Positions 12,162 through 23,566 are shown, numbered from the stretch's first letter. The stretch is 64,000 bases of DNA from Stomoxys calcitrans (GCF_963082655.1 NC_081552.1:67439465-67503464), one strand, 5' to 3'. Made by a program: numbers and translations. Notes: generated from the sequence alone by a model not told the origin.

Positions 12162-12226
12162 GATAACGATGGGCACCACACAAGTCGTAGCTCAAAGTTC
12201 CAGCCTGTGTGGTGCTTATAGTCATC
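12162..12226 (-). promoter_or_regulatory. Stem-loop at the 5' end of the RTE LINE
   Basis: On the minus strand the leader begins about 14 bases in with GATGAC, later paired with GTTATC, enclosing a perfect 9 bp stem CACCACACA / TGTGTGGTG with a loop of about 23-25 bases. The same arrangement is present at 35246-35310 (outer helix GATAGC / GCTGTC) and partly at 42210-42262. The outer helix differs between copies but still pairs, which favours a functional RNA fold. Some RTE and R2 elements carry HDV-like self-cleaving ribozymes at this position; I cannot fit the HDV pseudoknot with confidence. Confidence 0.5.
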
Positions 12227-12240
12227 CCGTATCGGTCGGG

Positions 12241-12570
12241 ACATTCGTACTCCACCCGCAAATATTATCATGATCGGTTTACATGTCCGCTTGGGGGGAT
12301 TTTGGGGTGGGTCTGCCTCTCAGAGACTTCAAACCAACTTTGGGTGTTACGTTCGTACTCAACCCGCAAATACCTTACATTCGAGTCCCATATTGTCATG
12401 ATCGGTTTAAATGTCTGCTTGGGGGGATTTTGGGGGTGGGTCTGCCTCCCAGAGACTTGAAACCAACTTTGGGTGCTACATTTGTACTCCACCCTCAAAT
12501 ACCTTTCATTCGAGTCCCATATTGTCATGATCGGCTTACATGTCCGCTTAGGGGGATATTGGGGGTGGGT
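12241..12570 (-). repeat. ~130 bp tandem-repeat array, right part
   Basis: At least three units of the pattern cattcgagtcccatattgtc, then atgatcggttta and ggggggattttgggg, period about 117 bases. The open frames on both strands across it are products of this array. Confidence 0.8.
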
Positions 12571-12671
12571 CAATATTTCTACAATATTGAAACAGAATAT
12601 GATATAAAATCACCAAACCTAACATCTCTTTTATATTTTTGTAATTGTTCTTAAACAAATTCAAATACAAT

Positions 12672-15060
12672 ATGAATGTGTGCTTCCTTTGCCATAATAA
12701 TTTCAATACTCCAGGTATTTTATTACATAATTTGAAAACGAAACACTTAATCTCAACAAAGGTTCGAAAGATTCAATGCATGCAAAACAGTTGCATGCAA
12801 ATATTTACTAGATATAGTTCTTTTCGAGTGCATTTAGAACATTAACATAAACCCGATTTAAACCCAACCCAAATTCTGAATCTAATTCTCAACTTCCTAC
12901 TTCTAATAACGTTAAAATAGATAATTCATTAGAAAACATAAAATTTTCTCAGTCGCATGAAAAACTTTCCGACACAATAATAGATAATTTACCACTACCA
13001 AGCCATACAGATAATTTCACACAAATTGTAGACCAAATGAAGAAAAAGGCTTTGAAATTTACTTTGCAGTTGTGCCAAGAGAATTATTGTACATGCCTAG
13101 AAGTCGGGCTTTAGAAATACAAAGGTCCGTGGCAATGATTACTTTACCTATATCAAAATAATTGGAAACCCATCTATTGAATAATAAAATTACTGAAGAT
13201 TTACAATATTTGTTAAATTTTTGTAAACATCCTTTCGACGATGTAAGAACTGAACACAGATTTATTAATATTCTTAAAGATCAAAAATTATACGAAGCAC
13301 CAAAGATTTTTAAAATAAGTAACCGCATTTCGGAAGTAGTGATAAACGGAAATCCCAATCTGGGCCTTAAATCGGCCGCGATATATGTTATGCTACTACA
13401 ATTTATATTTGAAGCCATTTTTAAAATACCGAAACTTTTAGAATGCACACTAGAAAATACAAGCAAATATTCGAATTCAACAAATGTTGACAACTTTGCA
13501 GGCGGATAGTTATTCAAGGTAAAATTTCTAAAATATGCGCCCTCGTTAATTATTCCATACGTTGTATATTTAGATGACTTCCAAATGAATAACTCTTTAG
13601 GCAGCCACACATATTCAATATGCGGATGTTACATATATTTCCCGACGATGCCGCAGCATTTACTCCCTAAATTAGATTTCATATTTCCAGCTGCATTTAT
13701 ACCCACTGCTGATTTAAAATCAATTGGAAATGAAATTTCTTTTTATCACTTGGTTGATGAACTAAAAAGGTTAGAATGTGGTATTGAGATTTCAATTGAC
13801 GGCAAAGTAAGGAAAATTAATTGTTGGCGATAATCTTGCTGTATATAGCGTCTTAGGTATTTTTTCAGTCATTTAATTCAAAAAGATTTTGTCGTGTTTG
13901 CTTAAGAGGCAATGAAATGTGACATTTACCAAAGTGATCCATTTTTACGAAACTGCACTAATTATGAGCAAGATCTACAAAAAAATAAATTTCAGGAAAC
14001 AGGCATAAAAAATGCGTGTATTTTCGCAGATATACCTAATTTTTATGTTGTAGAAATTTTTTTTTTATTTCATGTACGACATATATGAAGGAGTATGTGT
14101 AAGACATTTGCAATATTCTACTTTCATTGATTAACGAAAATATATGAACATTAAGTGAAATAAACAGCAGACAAACCTTGTTTCAGTTTGGTGAACTAGT
14201 AGTTGGAAATAACTCATTACCATTAAACTACGAAAGATTAAAAGAGTTTAACTCCGCAAGTGAAATTGCTTGTTTCATCAATTTTTTACCTCCAATGATA
14301 GGCAATTTTGTGTGTTTGCATTGGAGTGTGTTTATAACATTGCTGCAAATAATTGATATGCTCCTTAAATCTAGTTATGTAAAATCTGATTTTGTTGTCT
14401 TGGAAGAATTAATTACAAAACATCATACACTCTACTTGAGACTATACGGACATTTAAAGCCAAAACATCACTTTTTAGTACACTACCCAACAGCAATAAA
14501 AAATGTTGTCCCCCCTATGATTGTGTGGAGTATGCGATTTGAAACGAAACATAAGGAAGCAAGAAAATATTTTAAAAGTATAACATCTAGAATTAATCCT
14601 TGTCATTCTTTATCTCTTAAAGCGATAATTAAATTTGCACATTTTTTTACAAATCATGAACATGGTCTTGATCTCGACTTAAAAGTCATTGACACCAAAA
14701 CAGTTAAGTCATCAGATGCATCTTTTTACAAATCACATTATCCTAATCTGGATGCTTCTAAAATTTATGAACAAATAATTTATAAAGGCACTCGTTATAA
14801 ACGAAATTACTACTTATGTATAAATGTGAAAGAAATTAAACTTTTCAAGATAAAGCACTTTTTGATTCAAAATAAAAATGTATATGTGTATTGTAATATG
14901 GTAGAAGTCAGTGGGTTCGATAACCATTTACAATCTTATGAAGTCGGTTAATTTTATAACGAAATTCATTTTAAAATATTAGACGATTTTATTACTTTTC
15001 CATTCCACTTGTATCCAATGAATAATGGAAAATATACTTTAGGATTAAATACATATAATT
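12672..15060 (+). pseudogene. Decayed C2H2 zinc-finger transposon-like protein
   Basis: Starts with two C2H2-like fingers (MNVCFLCHNNF..., then IQCMQNSCMQIF...HLEHH), followed by blocks that I recognise from a protein family common in fish, cnidarian and insect genomes: NSLGSH with a nearby YFPTMPQHLLPKL (13585-13830), TGIKNACIF...YDIYEGVC (about 13995-14105) and MRFETKHKEARKYFK (about 14531-14575). The frame changes repeatedly (stops near 12842, 13510, 13833, 14080) though the order of blocks is preserved. Members of this family look like transposon-borne proteins, but I cannot assign a superfamily. No terminal repeats were found. Confidence 0.65.
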
Positions 15061-15149
15061 TTTAAGTTATTTTTACTTTTGTCTGACCTTTTTGCGTAAA
15101 CCGATTTTTTTAATTGTACAGTATATGTTTGTGCGTAGTTTAATTTAAG

Positions 15150-16226
15150 CAAGTAAAAGCGTGCTAAGTTCGGCCTACCCGAATCTTATATACCCTCCAC
15201 CATGGATCGCATTTGTCGAGTTCTTTTCCCGGCATCTCTTCTTGGGCAAAAAAAGGATATAAGAAAAGATTTGCTCTGCTATTAGAGCGATATCAAGATA
15301 TGGTCCGGTTTGGACCACAATTAAATTATATGTTGGAGACCTGTGTAAAATTTCAGCCAATTCGAATAAGAATTGAGCCCTTTGGGGGCTCAAGAAGTAA
15401 AATAGAGAGATCGATTTTTTTGGGAGCTGTATCAGACTATAGACCGATTCAGACCATAGTAAACACTTATGATGATGGTCATGAGAGGATCCGGCGTACA
15501 AAATTTCAGACAAATTGACACAGTTGTTGGGAATAACAATAAAATACGTCATGCAAAATTTCAGCAATATCGGATAGGAAATGCGCCCTCTAGAAGCTCA
15601 AGAAGTCAAGTACCCAGATCTGTTTACATGACAGCTATATCAGGTTATGAACCGATTGGAACCATACTTGGCACAGTTGTTGGATATCATAACAAAACAT
15701 GTCGAGAAAAATTTCATTCCAATCGAATAAGAATTGCGCCCTCTAGAGGCTCAAGAAGTTAAGACCCAATATCGGTATATATGGCAGCTATGTCAGGTTA
15801 TGAAACGATTTGAACCATACTTGGAACAGTTGTTGGATATCATAACAAAACACGTTGTGCAAAATTTCATTCCAATCGGATAAGAATTGCGCACTCTAAA
15901 GGTTCAAGAAGTCAAGATTCAAGATCGGTTTATATGGCAGCTATATCAAAACATGGACTGATTTAAACCATACTTAGCGCAGTTGTTGAAAGTGATACCA
16001 AAACACCACGTGCAAAATTTCAGTCAAATCGGACCAGAATTGCGCACTCTAGAGACTCAAGAAATCAAGACCAAAGATCGGTTTCGAAAGTTAGCGTGTT
16101 AGATCGGCATAAAATGTCACGACTATCAAGTATATAGATACTTTATGGGGTCTCAGACGAATATTTCGAGTAGTTACAAACAGAATGACAAAATTAGTAT
16201 ACCCCCATCCTATGGTGGGGGGTATA
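15150..16226 (-). mobile_element. Hairpin-ended repeat element, family A, copy 1
   Basis: The left edge (the 3' end if read on the minus strand) is caagtaaaagcgtgctaag followed by the near-palindrome at 15166-15187 and tataccctccaccatgg. The right edge is ccatcctatggtggggggtata, an inverted match of tataccctccaccat. In between are ~150 bp tandem units containing ggttatgaaccgatttgaac and catgcaaaatttcagcaa-like phrases. No protein is encoded. The design (internal minisatellite, terminal hairpin, CTTG end) resembles Helentron-associated elements of flies; that is inference. Confidence 0.65.
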
Positions 16227-16229
16227 AAA

Positions 16230-17265
16230 ATTAAAATTGTCGTTTCTTGTTGTACTCGATACGTTATTGAAAGATCATCAAATTGGTATCAAGGTGTTCA
16301 CCAAAGGTCCACAAGTCGTGCACCATTAGTTTTCAAATCGTGTATCTAATGTTGGTAGCTTGTGCATCATTTGTTGTGGGCTTGTCCGCTCGAAGTTGAC
16401 CAATCGCACACTCAATGTTATTAATGTGTGCACCATTGGTTGTTGAATTGTAAGTATTAATTATCAACTTATGCTCTTTTAGTTGTCAGGATGTGCACTG
16501 TTATGAACGGATGCTGTTTTTCTGTTAACGTTTTGCGGACGAAATCGCGTTTTTGGTTTGAGCACTTTGGTTGTTGGCCTGACAACATCTGTTTGTTGAT
16601 TCACTTTTATGAACGAATGGGGGTCGATACCGTCAACGCCGTGGTTGATTTTTTCTATGGGTTTGGACTCTAGAGCTTGCGCCCAAAAATTGTATGCTCT
16701 CACCACACCACCTCGAAGTGGAAATTAACACAGTTTCACCAGTCTCACCACTTCCTTTGGCTGAATGCTGTTAGCAGGCAAATGTGAGGTTAGCGTAGAT
16801 ACCACGACACCTTCAACGCCCTCTTGGCGGTATGGCAAACTCATTTGTTTGGTGAAGATGATCAGATATTAAAATGTATCTTGCTTTGGTAAGTGATAAC
16901 CCCCCTAAGAGGGTCAATCAATTCCAGTTATTTCTGCAGCCTAGTCGAATCTATTGGTAGGCTCAGATGAGCTGATGACAATGTCAAATATATAGGATGG
17001 TTTTTGGTCTTCTCGGAAATATAACTTTCCTACCTTATTTGTTGTTGAAATCAAACTTATTTGCGGCCTTACCTAAAATTCCATTATTCTTTATCAGAAA
17101 CCTTCCTTATTCTCTTCTTCACTCTGGTTTAGGGTAATAAAAAATATATTCCGATTTCCGTTGGATGCACTGGTGTCACCTGCATTCAAACATTATTGTT
17201 ATATTTAATATATTTAAAAAAAAAAAACCAAAATACATCGCGAAAACACTAATCTAAAATCAGTC
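16230..17265. other. No recognised gene
   Basis: Phrases such as gtgcaccatt recur (16320, 16427) and there are short open frames at 16479-16706 that resemble nothing I know. Nothing in codon pattern or motif supports a gene. Confidence 0.4.
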
Positions 17266-17269
17266 GTTA

Positions 17270-17697
17270 GAACGATTACAATTTTCTGACTTGCACTTCA
17301 ACACTTTGATAAATTTTACTAATGGCTTCAGTCGTTCTGCTCTCTCTTTTATAAACTATACTATTTCAATTGGAAGGCTTCCAAACCAGTCATTTTCTAT
17401 ATTCCGACACCTTTCGACAATCGCCATATTGCCTATCCAGTTGTCCCTTCCTGACATACCAGCGGACTCATACATAGCATTATTACCATTGAATTGAATT
17501 TGTACCCTTATGTTTTTACCCAAAATTATGAATGAATTTTCCTACTTTGAATGGTATGCCATTTCCTTAATCGTTGCGTTCACATTGTTGCTACCTCTAT
17601 TAATCTGAAGATGAGTAAGGTTTACACAGCACAATAATAAAGAATAAACATCAAAATCGTAATAAAAACAAACACGAAGGAAAGCAAACATCTTCCT
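17270..17697 (-). pseudogene. Possible decayed secreted-protein gene
   Basis: One minus-strand frame runs from ATG at 17691 (MFAFLRVCFYY) through LQINRGSNNVN, then KNIRVQIQFNGNNAMYESA and MSGRDNWIGNMAIVERC to LPIEIV and FIKERAERLKP, interrupted only by TAG codons at 17544-17542 and near 17366. The start is rich in hydrophobic residues as in a signal peptide, and a shifted frame there is even more hydrophobic, so a frameshift is likely. I do not recognise the family; the Asn/Gly-rich composition would fit a small secreted protein. Confidence 0.35.
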
Positions 17698-17780
17698 AAT
17701 TTTTATGTTTTTCTTACACCACGTGTTATCTTGCACTTGTCTTGTAGAGCGCATTTTATTTAAAGGAAAAACAATTTCAA

Positions 17781-20060
17781 CTAAGTATTACAGGCAAATG
17801 TTTGTGAGAAAAGTGTGTAAGTGTGTACAAACCTCCTAAAGTGATCTTCCTTGCTCCTAATCAACAGTTGCTTGTACGTCCTCAAATTGCTATGGTAGTC
17901 GTTTCGGCGTGAGACAAGATCCTCAGCATTGGAACTTCTGGCTCTTTGGAATCGCTTCCTCAGACGCCTGAATTTCCGCCGCATTGTTTCCAGCTCACGG
18001 GTCCACCACTTGACTTGGTTTCGCCTTCGACGTCTGCCAAGGAGGGCATCATTTACCGCGCTCATCCACTCGTCTACCTTAGCAATTTGGTCATCTAAAG
18101 ACAATGCTGATGCAGTCTCCCTAAAACTTTCCACATATAAGTCCCAGTTCACGTATTGATCTTTCCAGCACCTGGATCGTTCAGTCGTAACCCGAGTCCG
18201 TCAATCCCTGGAAGTGACAACAATCTCAACAACACACCAACGTCATTCAAAGTTAACCATTCGCTGAGCAACTGCCCACGATGGCGATTCTCATGACCAA
18301 GCGAGTGCTGGGTCATTTTCGAGAACCACATCGGGGATTTTGCTTTGTCGTTTAAACTTAGGATGAGCGGATTGCTACTCGCGAGTAGTAGCACCGTATC
18401 CATATATCCAAGATAGGGATCCAAGTCGGCGCTAACCTACAATAACGTCCTACCACACCGCCCTTCTGCACATATGCAGACTCCCCACTGGCTATAGCTA
18501 CCCACCGCACAGTCGATGTCGCCGTCATCTACAATTATCGCAGAGTCATCCCCGCTGTCAGTAAAGACTCCCATCCCCCCGGCAATCCTACAACATTACC
18601 ATCCACTACATATGGTTCCTGTACCAGCGCGACAGAGCAACCAGCGCTGCGCATGGCATGACCCAACTCCTGCGTTACCCCTCTAGACCGCTGGCAATTA
18701 AATTGGAAAAATTTAATCACCATGACGATCCTTAATGCCAAACTAGTATAGATCGGACAGGCCGCGGAGATGATCATGTGATCCGCCGGCAACCCCTTGA
18801 AAGCACAATTCCTACAATGAACGGGATTCGGACAGGCCGAAGCCACATGTCCGCCCAATCCACAAAGGCGACAAACATCACCCTGCGCGCGCCAATCCCG
18901 TACCCTGTGGTCGAAACCCATGCACCGATGGCATCCGAAGACCGCATCCTGCATCCGGGCGGTGAAACGAAACCACTTCACGTACGCCCCCTCCTCGCAC
19001 AACTTATCCGCCACCCTCGGAGTGCACTCCGGGTAATGTTGGCAGCGCCACCCTCAGGCTTCCAAGGCGCGGAAGCCAAACGCAGCGACCGGCGACCGAC
19101 CGCCCCGCCATCTCGAATCGGTCGGACCCCGTGAACCCTCACCCCAAATGTGGGGCCCACCTCCTCTACCACCTTCTTACCAACCTTCGCGGAAGTTGTC
19201 ACCACCTTCCCCTTGCCCTTCACCAACACTGACCACCAGCTGCGTAACCGGCACAGACGGGACGGCAGTGACAGCGACGGGGGCAACAAACGTGCCAGTA
19301 CGTGCGTTTACAGCAGGGGCAACAGGCACCGACTGTGAAACAGCCGGACGCTCACCCACGCCACATACACCCACCAACGCGCCGCGAGCAGCCATCGCCT
19401 CGTACGCCGACAACCTCCTCTTAATCGACTCATTCTTTAGTCCCTCTTCGCCATGGCGCCACTTATCCCAGCCTCATATACAGTCCCCACTAAGGCATCA
19501 GTCACCTCCTTCATCTCGCCAACCGTGACTCCCTGCCTCCCATGGGAGGGCAGAGTGGGAAAGTAGGCCCTACGAGCGCTACTTTCCCACTCTGCCTTCC
19601 TGGGAGTCGATGCCCCACCTTCACTGGCAACACCACCCACAATAACACCACCATCAACCACTGCACTGGCACTACCACCAGCGCCATCAACCGCACCAGC
19701 TGACTTCACATCAGCTGTCTTCCGACTGCCAGATGGCGATTCACCACCTTCTCCTTGACAACCGCCACACCAGGCGAACCTAGTTTTATGCGCTTCCCAT
19801 CTTCACTCCCACTCTCCACCGACTCCTTCCTCATTTTATACCGTTCGGCACGGGCCACCGACGAATCGGTACTAATAGCACTACTAATCCGACGTCCCCC
19901 CACCTCCTACACTCCCACTCTGCCCCTTCGATCTCTTCACCATCATCTTACAAATCCTATCCAGACTCGAAAGAACTCCTCCAAAACAAACGCTCCCAAA
20001 AAAAAAAATCACTCCAAAATCACTTATTTCACTTTCACTTTAACTTTCAGTCACTACTAA
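17781..20060 (-). mobile_element. R1-clade-like LINE fragment lacking reverse transcriptase
   Basis: Minus-strand order is: decayed gag-like ORF1 (about 20040-18800), three zinc knuckles near its end (CHRCMGFDH..., CRLCGLGGHVASAC, CRNCAFKG...C; the first has lost its last cysteine), then an ORF2 start with FFQFNCQRSRGV and VALVQEPYV endonuclease motifs at about 18710-18600, endonuclease debris to 18150, and the linker KWWTRELETMRRKFRRLRK (about 17981-18037) that precedes the reverse transcriptase in R1-type elements. The reverse transcriptase itself is absent. LINEs usually lose their 5' end, so a missing 3' half means a later deletion. Confidence 0.75.
18600..19014 (-). pseudogene. R1-like LINE: ORF1 zinc knuckles and ORF2 endonuclease start
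   Basis: A single open frame joins the nucleocapsid-like CCHC knuckles to the ORF2 endonuclease start (MVIKFFQFNCQRSRG), whereas R1 elements normally have the two ORFs overlapping in different frames. The knuckles bind nucleic acid in the element's RNP; the endonuclease nicks the target. The frame ends soon after GWESLLT, so no functional product is expected. Confidence 0.65.
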
Positions 20061-20137
20061 CTCTATCCAGTAGAACCGGCTGTCTTGGGATTGTCTTGAT
20101 CCGGATCTTGGCGAAAACATCATAAATATTATCTCGT

Positions 20138-20216
20138 TGGAGGCCGCCGTGGCGCTGAGGTTAGCATGTTCGCCTATGAAGCCGAATGCCTGGGTTCAAA
20201 TCGCGGCGTGAACATA
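20138..20216 (+). mobile_element. tRNA-derived SINE head fragment
   Basis: Contains ggaggccgccgtggcgctgagg (A box region) and cctgggttcaaatcg (B box), matching the SINE at 8094. Everything after about 20216 is lost and the next repeat starts at 20235. Confidence 0.7.
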
Positions 20217-20234
20217 AGAAAAACTCATTATAAA

Positions 20235-21860
20235 CAAGTAAAAGCGTGCTAAGTTCGGCCAGGCCGAATCTTATATACCCTCCACCATGGATCGCATTTG
20301 TCGAGTACTTTTCCAGGCATCTCTTCTTAGGCAAAAAAGGATATAAGAAAAGATTTGCTCTGCTATTAGAGCGATATCAAGATATGGTCCGGTTCGGACC
20401 TGTGTAAAAATTCAGCCAATTCGAATAAGAATTGCGCCCATTGGGGGCTCAAGAAGTAAAATAGAGAGAACGATTTATATGGGAGCTGTATCGGGCAATA
20501 GACCGATTCAGACCATAATAAACAGGTTTGTTGATGGTCATGAGAGGATCCGTCGTACAAACTTTCAGGCATATCGGATAATAATTGCGACCTCTAGGGA
20601 TCAAGAAGTCAAGATCCCAGATCGGTTTATATGACAGCTATATCAGGTTATGGACCGATTTGAACGTTATTCGACACAGTTGTTGAAAGTAAGAATAAAA
20701 TACGTCATGCAAAATTTCAGCCAAATCGGATAGGAATTGGGCCCTCTAGAAGCTCAAGAAGTAAAATCCCCAGATCTGTTTATATGACAGCTATATCAGG
20801 TTATGGACCGATTTGAACCATACTTGGCACAGTTGTTGGATGCCATAACAAAATAATACGTGCCAAATTTCATTCAAATCGGATAAGAATTGCGCACTCT
20901 AAAGGCTCAAGAAGTCAAGACCCAAGATCGGTTTATATGGCAGCTATATTAAAATATGGACCGATATGGCCCATTTGCAATACCAGCCGACCTACACTAA
21001 TAAGAAGTATTTGTGCAAAATTTCGAGCGGCTAGCTTTACTCCTTCGGAAGTTAGCGTGCTTTCGACAGACAGACAGACGGACGGACGGACAGACGGACG
21101 GACATGGCTAGATCGACATAAAATTTCGCGACGATCAATGGCAGCTATATCAAAACATGGACCGATATGAACCATACTTGCCAAAGTTGTTGGATATCAT
21201 AACAAAACACGTTGTGCAAAATTTCATTCCAATCGGATAAGAATTGCGCACTCTAGAGGCTCAAGAAGTCAAAACCCAAGATAGGTTTATATGGCAGCTA
21301 TATCAGGTTATAGACCGATTTGAACCATACGTGGCACAGTTGTTGGGTATCATAACAAAACACGTCGTGCAAAATTTCATTCCAATCGGACAAGAATTGC
21401 ACACTCTAGAGGCTAAAGAAGTCAAGACCCCAGATCGGTTTATATAGCAGCTATATCAGGTTATGAACCGATTTGAACCATACTTGGCACAGTTGTTGGA
21501 TGTCTTAACAAAACACGTCGTGCAAAATTTTATTCAAATCGGATAAGAATTGCGCCTTCTAGAGGCTTAAGAAGTCAAGACCCAAGATCGGTTTATATGG
21601 CAGCTATATCAAAACATGGACCGATATGGCCCATTTACAATACCAACCGACCTACACTAATAAGAAGTATTTGTGCAAAATTTCAAGCGGCTAGCTTTAC
21701 TCCTTCGGAAGTTAGCGTGCTTTCGACAGACAGACGGACGGACATGTTTCACGAAGATCAAGAATATATATACTTTATGGGGTCTCAGACGAATATTTCG
21801 AGTAGTTACAAACAGAATGACGAAATTAGTATACCCCCAATCTTATTGTGGAGGGTATAA
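20235..21860 (-). mobile_element. Hairpin-ended repeat element, family A, copy 2
   Basis: Starts caagtaaaagcgtgct, then the palindrome aagttcggccaggccgaatc at 20251, then tataccctccaccatgg. It ends tattgtggagggtata at 21860. It has about seven ~150 bp units with cagctatatcaggttatg, and gacagacagacggacgg runs (21067 and 21727). A duplicated inner block (gaccgatatggcccattt... at 20962 and 21617) shows the array has been rearranged. No coding capacity. Confidence 0.7.
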
Positions 21861-21864
21861 AAAA

Positions 21865-22025
21865 GAGGCCTAATATTATCATTGAGCTAATACTCGAAAA
21901 GAACTGCACTCTTTGATATGAGATAAGTATCTCCTGTTCCTAATGGAATGCTCATGTGAATTTTAGTAGGTTTTCTCCTCTGTAATCATTGAGCTAATAC
22001 TTGAAAATAACTGCACTCTTTGATA
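21865..22025 (+). mobile_element. SINE 3'-tail fragments in the first intron of the Nop56 relic
   Basis: gaggcctaatattatcattgagc ... tgcactctttgatatgaga ... cctgttcctaatggaatgctcatg corresponds to the tail of the SINE at 55200-55285. The phrase atcattgagctaatactt...ctgcactctttgatatt is repeated at 21986-22025, so two tails or a small duplication are present. Confidence 0.6.
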
Positions 22026-22055
22026 TTGTTACCTGATTTCCTCTTCTCGTTACAG

Positions 22056-23566
22056 TCACAGCTATACGTTTTGTATGAACATGCGGCTGGGTACGCTTTG
22101 TTCTGGGTGAAGGAGTTTGAGAAGGTGGCCATGTTTTTGCCTCAAGTGGAGTCGTCTGTAACTGATTTAGCAACATTCAATTCCATTGTTAAATTTGATG
22201 GATTTGCTCCCTTTAAAACGGTCATATCAACTTTTGAAAACATTAATTCTATCTATGAAGGTATTGTGCCACAAGACTTAATGGTATTCTTGGACGATTT
22301 CTTCTCAAAGCTAAAGAAAAACAAATGCCAACTTGGCATAGGCGATTCGAAATTGGGAGCTGCCATTACCGAAGCAATCGGTGTACAGTGTAGCCATTTT
22401 GGTGTAGTTCCAGTAATATTGAGAGTCGTTAGATTTCATTTTCACAAATTGATTAAAGGCGAGATTGAATTTTCAGTATATATCTGAACATTTAATGGCT
22501 AACATCCATGTTTTTATTTTCAGGTTTCACTGACAAGTTGGCTGGTTTGGGCCACAGTTATTCTCGTACCAAAGGTAAGTTCAATGTTCATAATCATAAC
22601 ATGATTATACAGTCCATTGCCTTATTGGATCAGATGGACAAAGACGTCAACACATTCTCGATGCGTATACGTGAATGGTCACTGTGTCCCTGAGTTGGTT
22701 AAGATTGTACCTGACAACTATATTTTTGCCAAGGCCGCAAAATTCATTAAAGATCGTAAAACACTAACACAAGATAAGCTAGAGGAATTGGAAAAAATGA
22801 TAATGGATTCGACCAAGGCACAGGCTATCATTGATGCCGTCAAGATATCCATGGCTATGGATATATCTATTGTTGATCTAATGAATATTGAACTTTTTGC
22901 GGAACGCGTGGTGAAAGTTTCGGAATACCGTAAGAAACTGTCAACTTATTTACACAACAAAATGGACTGTGCAGCTCCAAATCTGCAATCGTTGAATGGT
23001 GATCAAGTTGATGCCCGTCTGATATCTCGTGCTGGTAGCTTGACAAATTTGGCTAAATACCCCGCTTCCACGGTACAAATTTTAGGTGCCGAAAAGGATT
23101 TATTCATAGCCCTGGAGACCCGTTTAAATACCCCTAAATACGGCCTCCTCTATCATTCCTCCTTTATTGGGCGTGCCGGTTTGAAGAACAAAGGTCGTAT
23201 TTCACGTTTCCTAGCCAATAAATGCCCCATTGCATAGCGCATTGATTGTTTCTTGCAGCAGCCTACTGCGGTGTTTCGCTAGACTTTGAAGCAGCAAGTG
23301 AAGGAGCGTTTGAAATTATATGAATTGCGTGAAGTTCCTCGCAAAAATAAAGAAGTTACGAAGGAAGCCATTGAAATGACATCCACTGTAACTCCTAATC
23401 CACAGCCAGATGAGGCGTCATCACAAAAGAAGAAGCGTAAGCTTGAAGAATCAGAAGTGGCAAATGGCAATAGTGCGAAAACACAATCTGATGAGAATGG
23501 TGCTGGAGAAGTTGCAGGGGCCGCTGATAACGGTGCAGATGGGTGACCCAAAAAAGAAGAACAACA
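22056..23566 (+). pseudogene. Nop56: Decayed Nop56 copy (box C/D snoRNP protein) retaining introns
   Basis: Nop56 is a core protein of box C/D snoRNPs that guide 2'-O-methylation of rRNA in the nucleolus. Visible are the N-terminal NOP5NT region ([15 protein letters not shown] at the first exon edge), the Nop domain ([37 protein letters not shown]) and a Lys/Glu-rich tail. An intron lies at 22459-22523 with a GC donor (AAAG|GCGAGA) and a CAG acceptor, and another ends at 22055. Damage: no ATG exon found, codons lost after FTDK and in the REW...PELVK block (with a frameshift near 22685), stops after NKCPIA (23234) and in VFR*TL (23279), and an invariant-looking glycine changed in [12 protein letters not shown]-level duplicate, not a processed copy. 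Confidence 0.85.

Larger units (their letters stand above)
8844..12240 (-). mobile_element. Full-length RTE-type LINE with 11 bp target duplication
   Basis: The element is bracketed by acattcgtact at 8833-8843 and 12241-12251, which lie in the same repeat array, so both ends are defined. Read on the minus strand it has a ~500 bp 5' leader, an apurinic-like endonuclease, a reverse transcriptase, a C-terminal region and a short 3' tail made of AAAGTAAAGTAAG, as is usual for the RTE clade, which ends in short tandem repeats rather than poly(A). The length (3397 bp) also fits RTE. Two frameshifts interrupt the long ORF, so this copy is dead. Confidence 0.88.

Noticed and set aside
12209..12654. 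Opposing ORFs of about 100 codons
   Set aside because: Products of the ~117-130 bp array; periodic peptides on both strands.
18778..19528. Plus-strand ORFs rich in Pro, Thr and Ser
   Set aside because: They are the antisense of the R1-like LINE gag and endonuclease region.
20937..21873. Plus-strand ORFs with periodic peptides
   Set aside because: They run through the minisatellite of the family A element.
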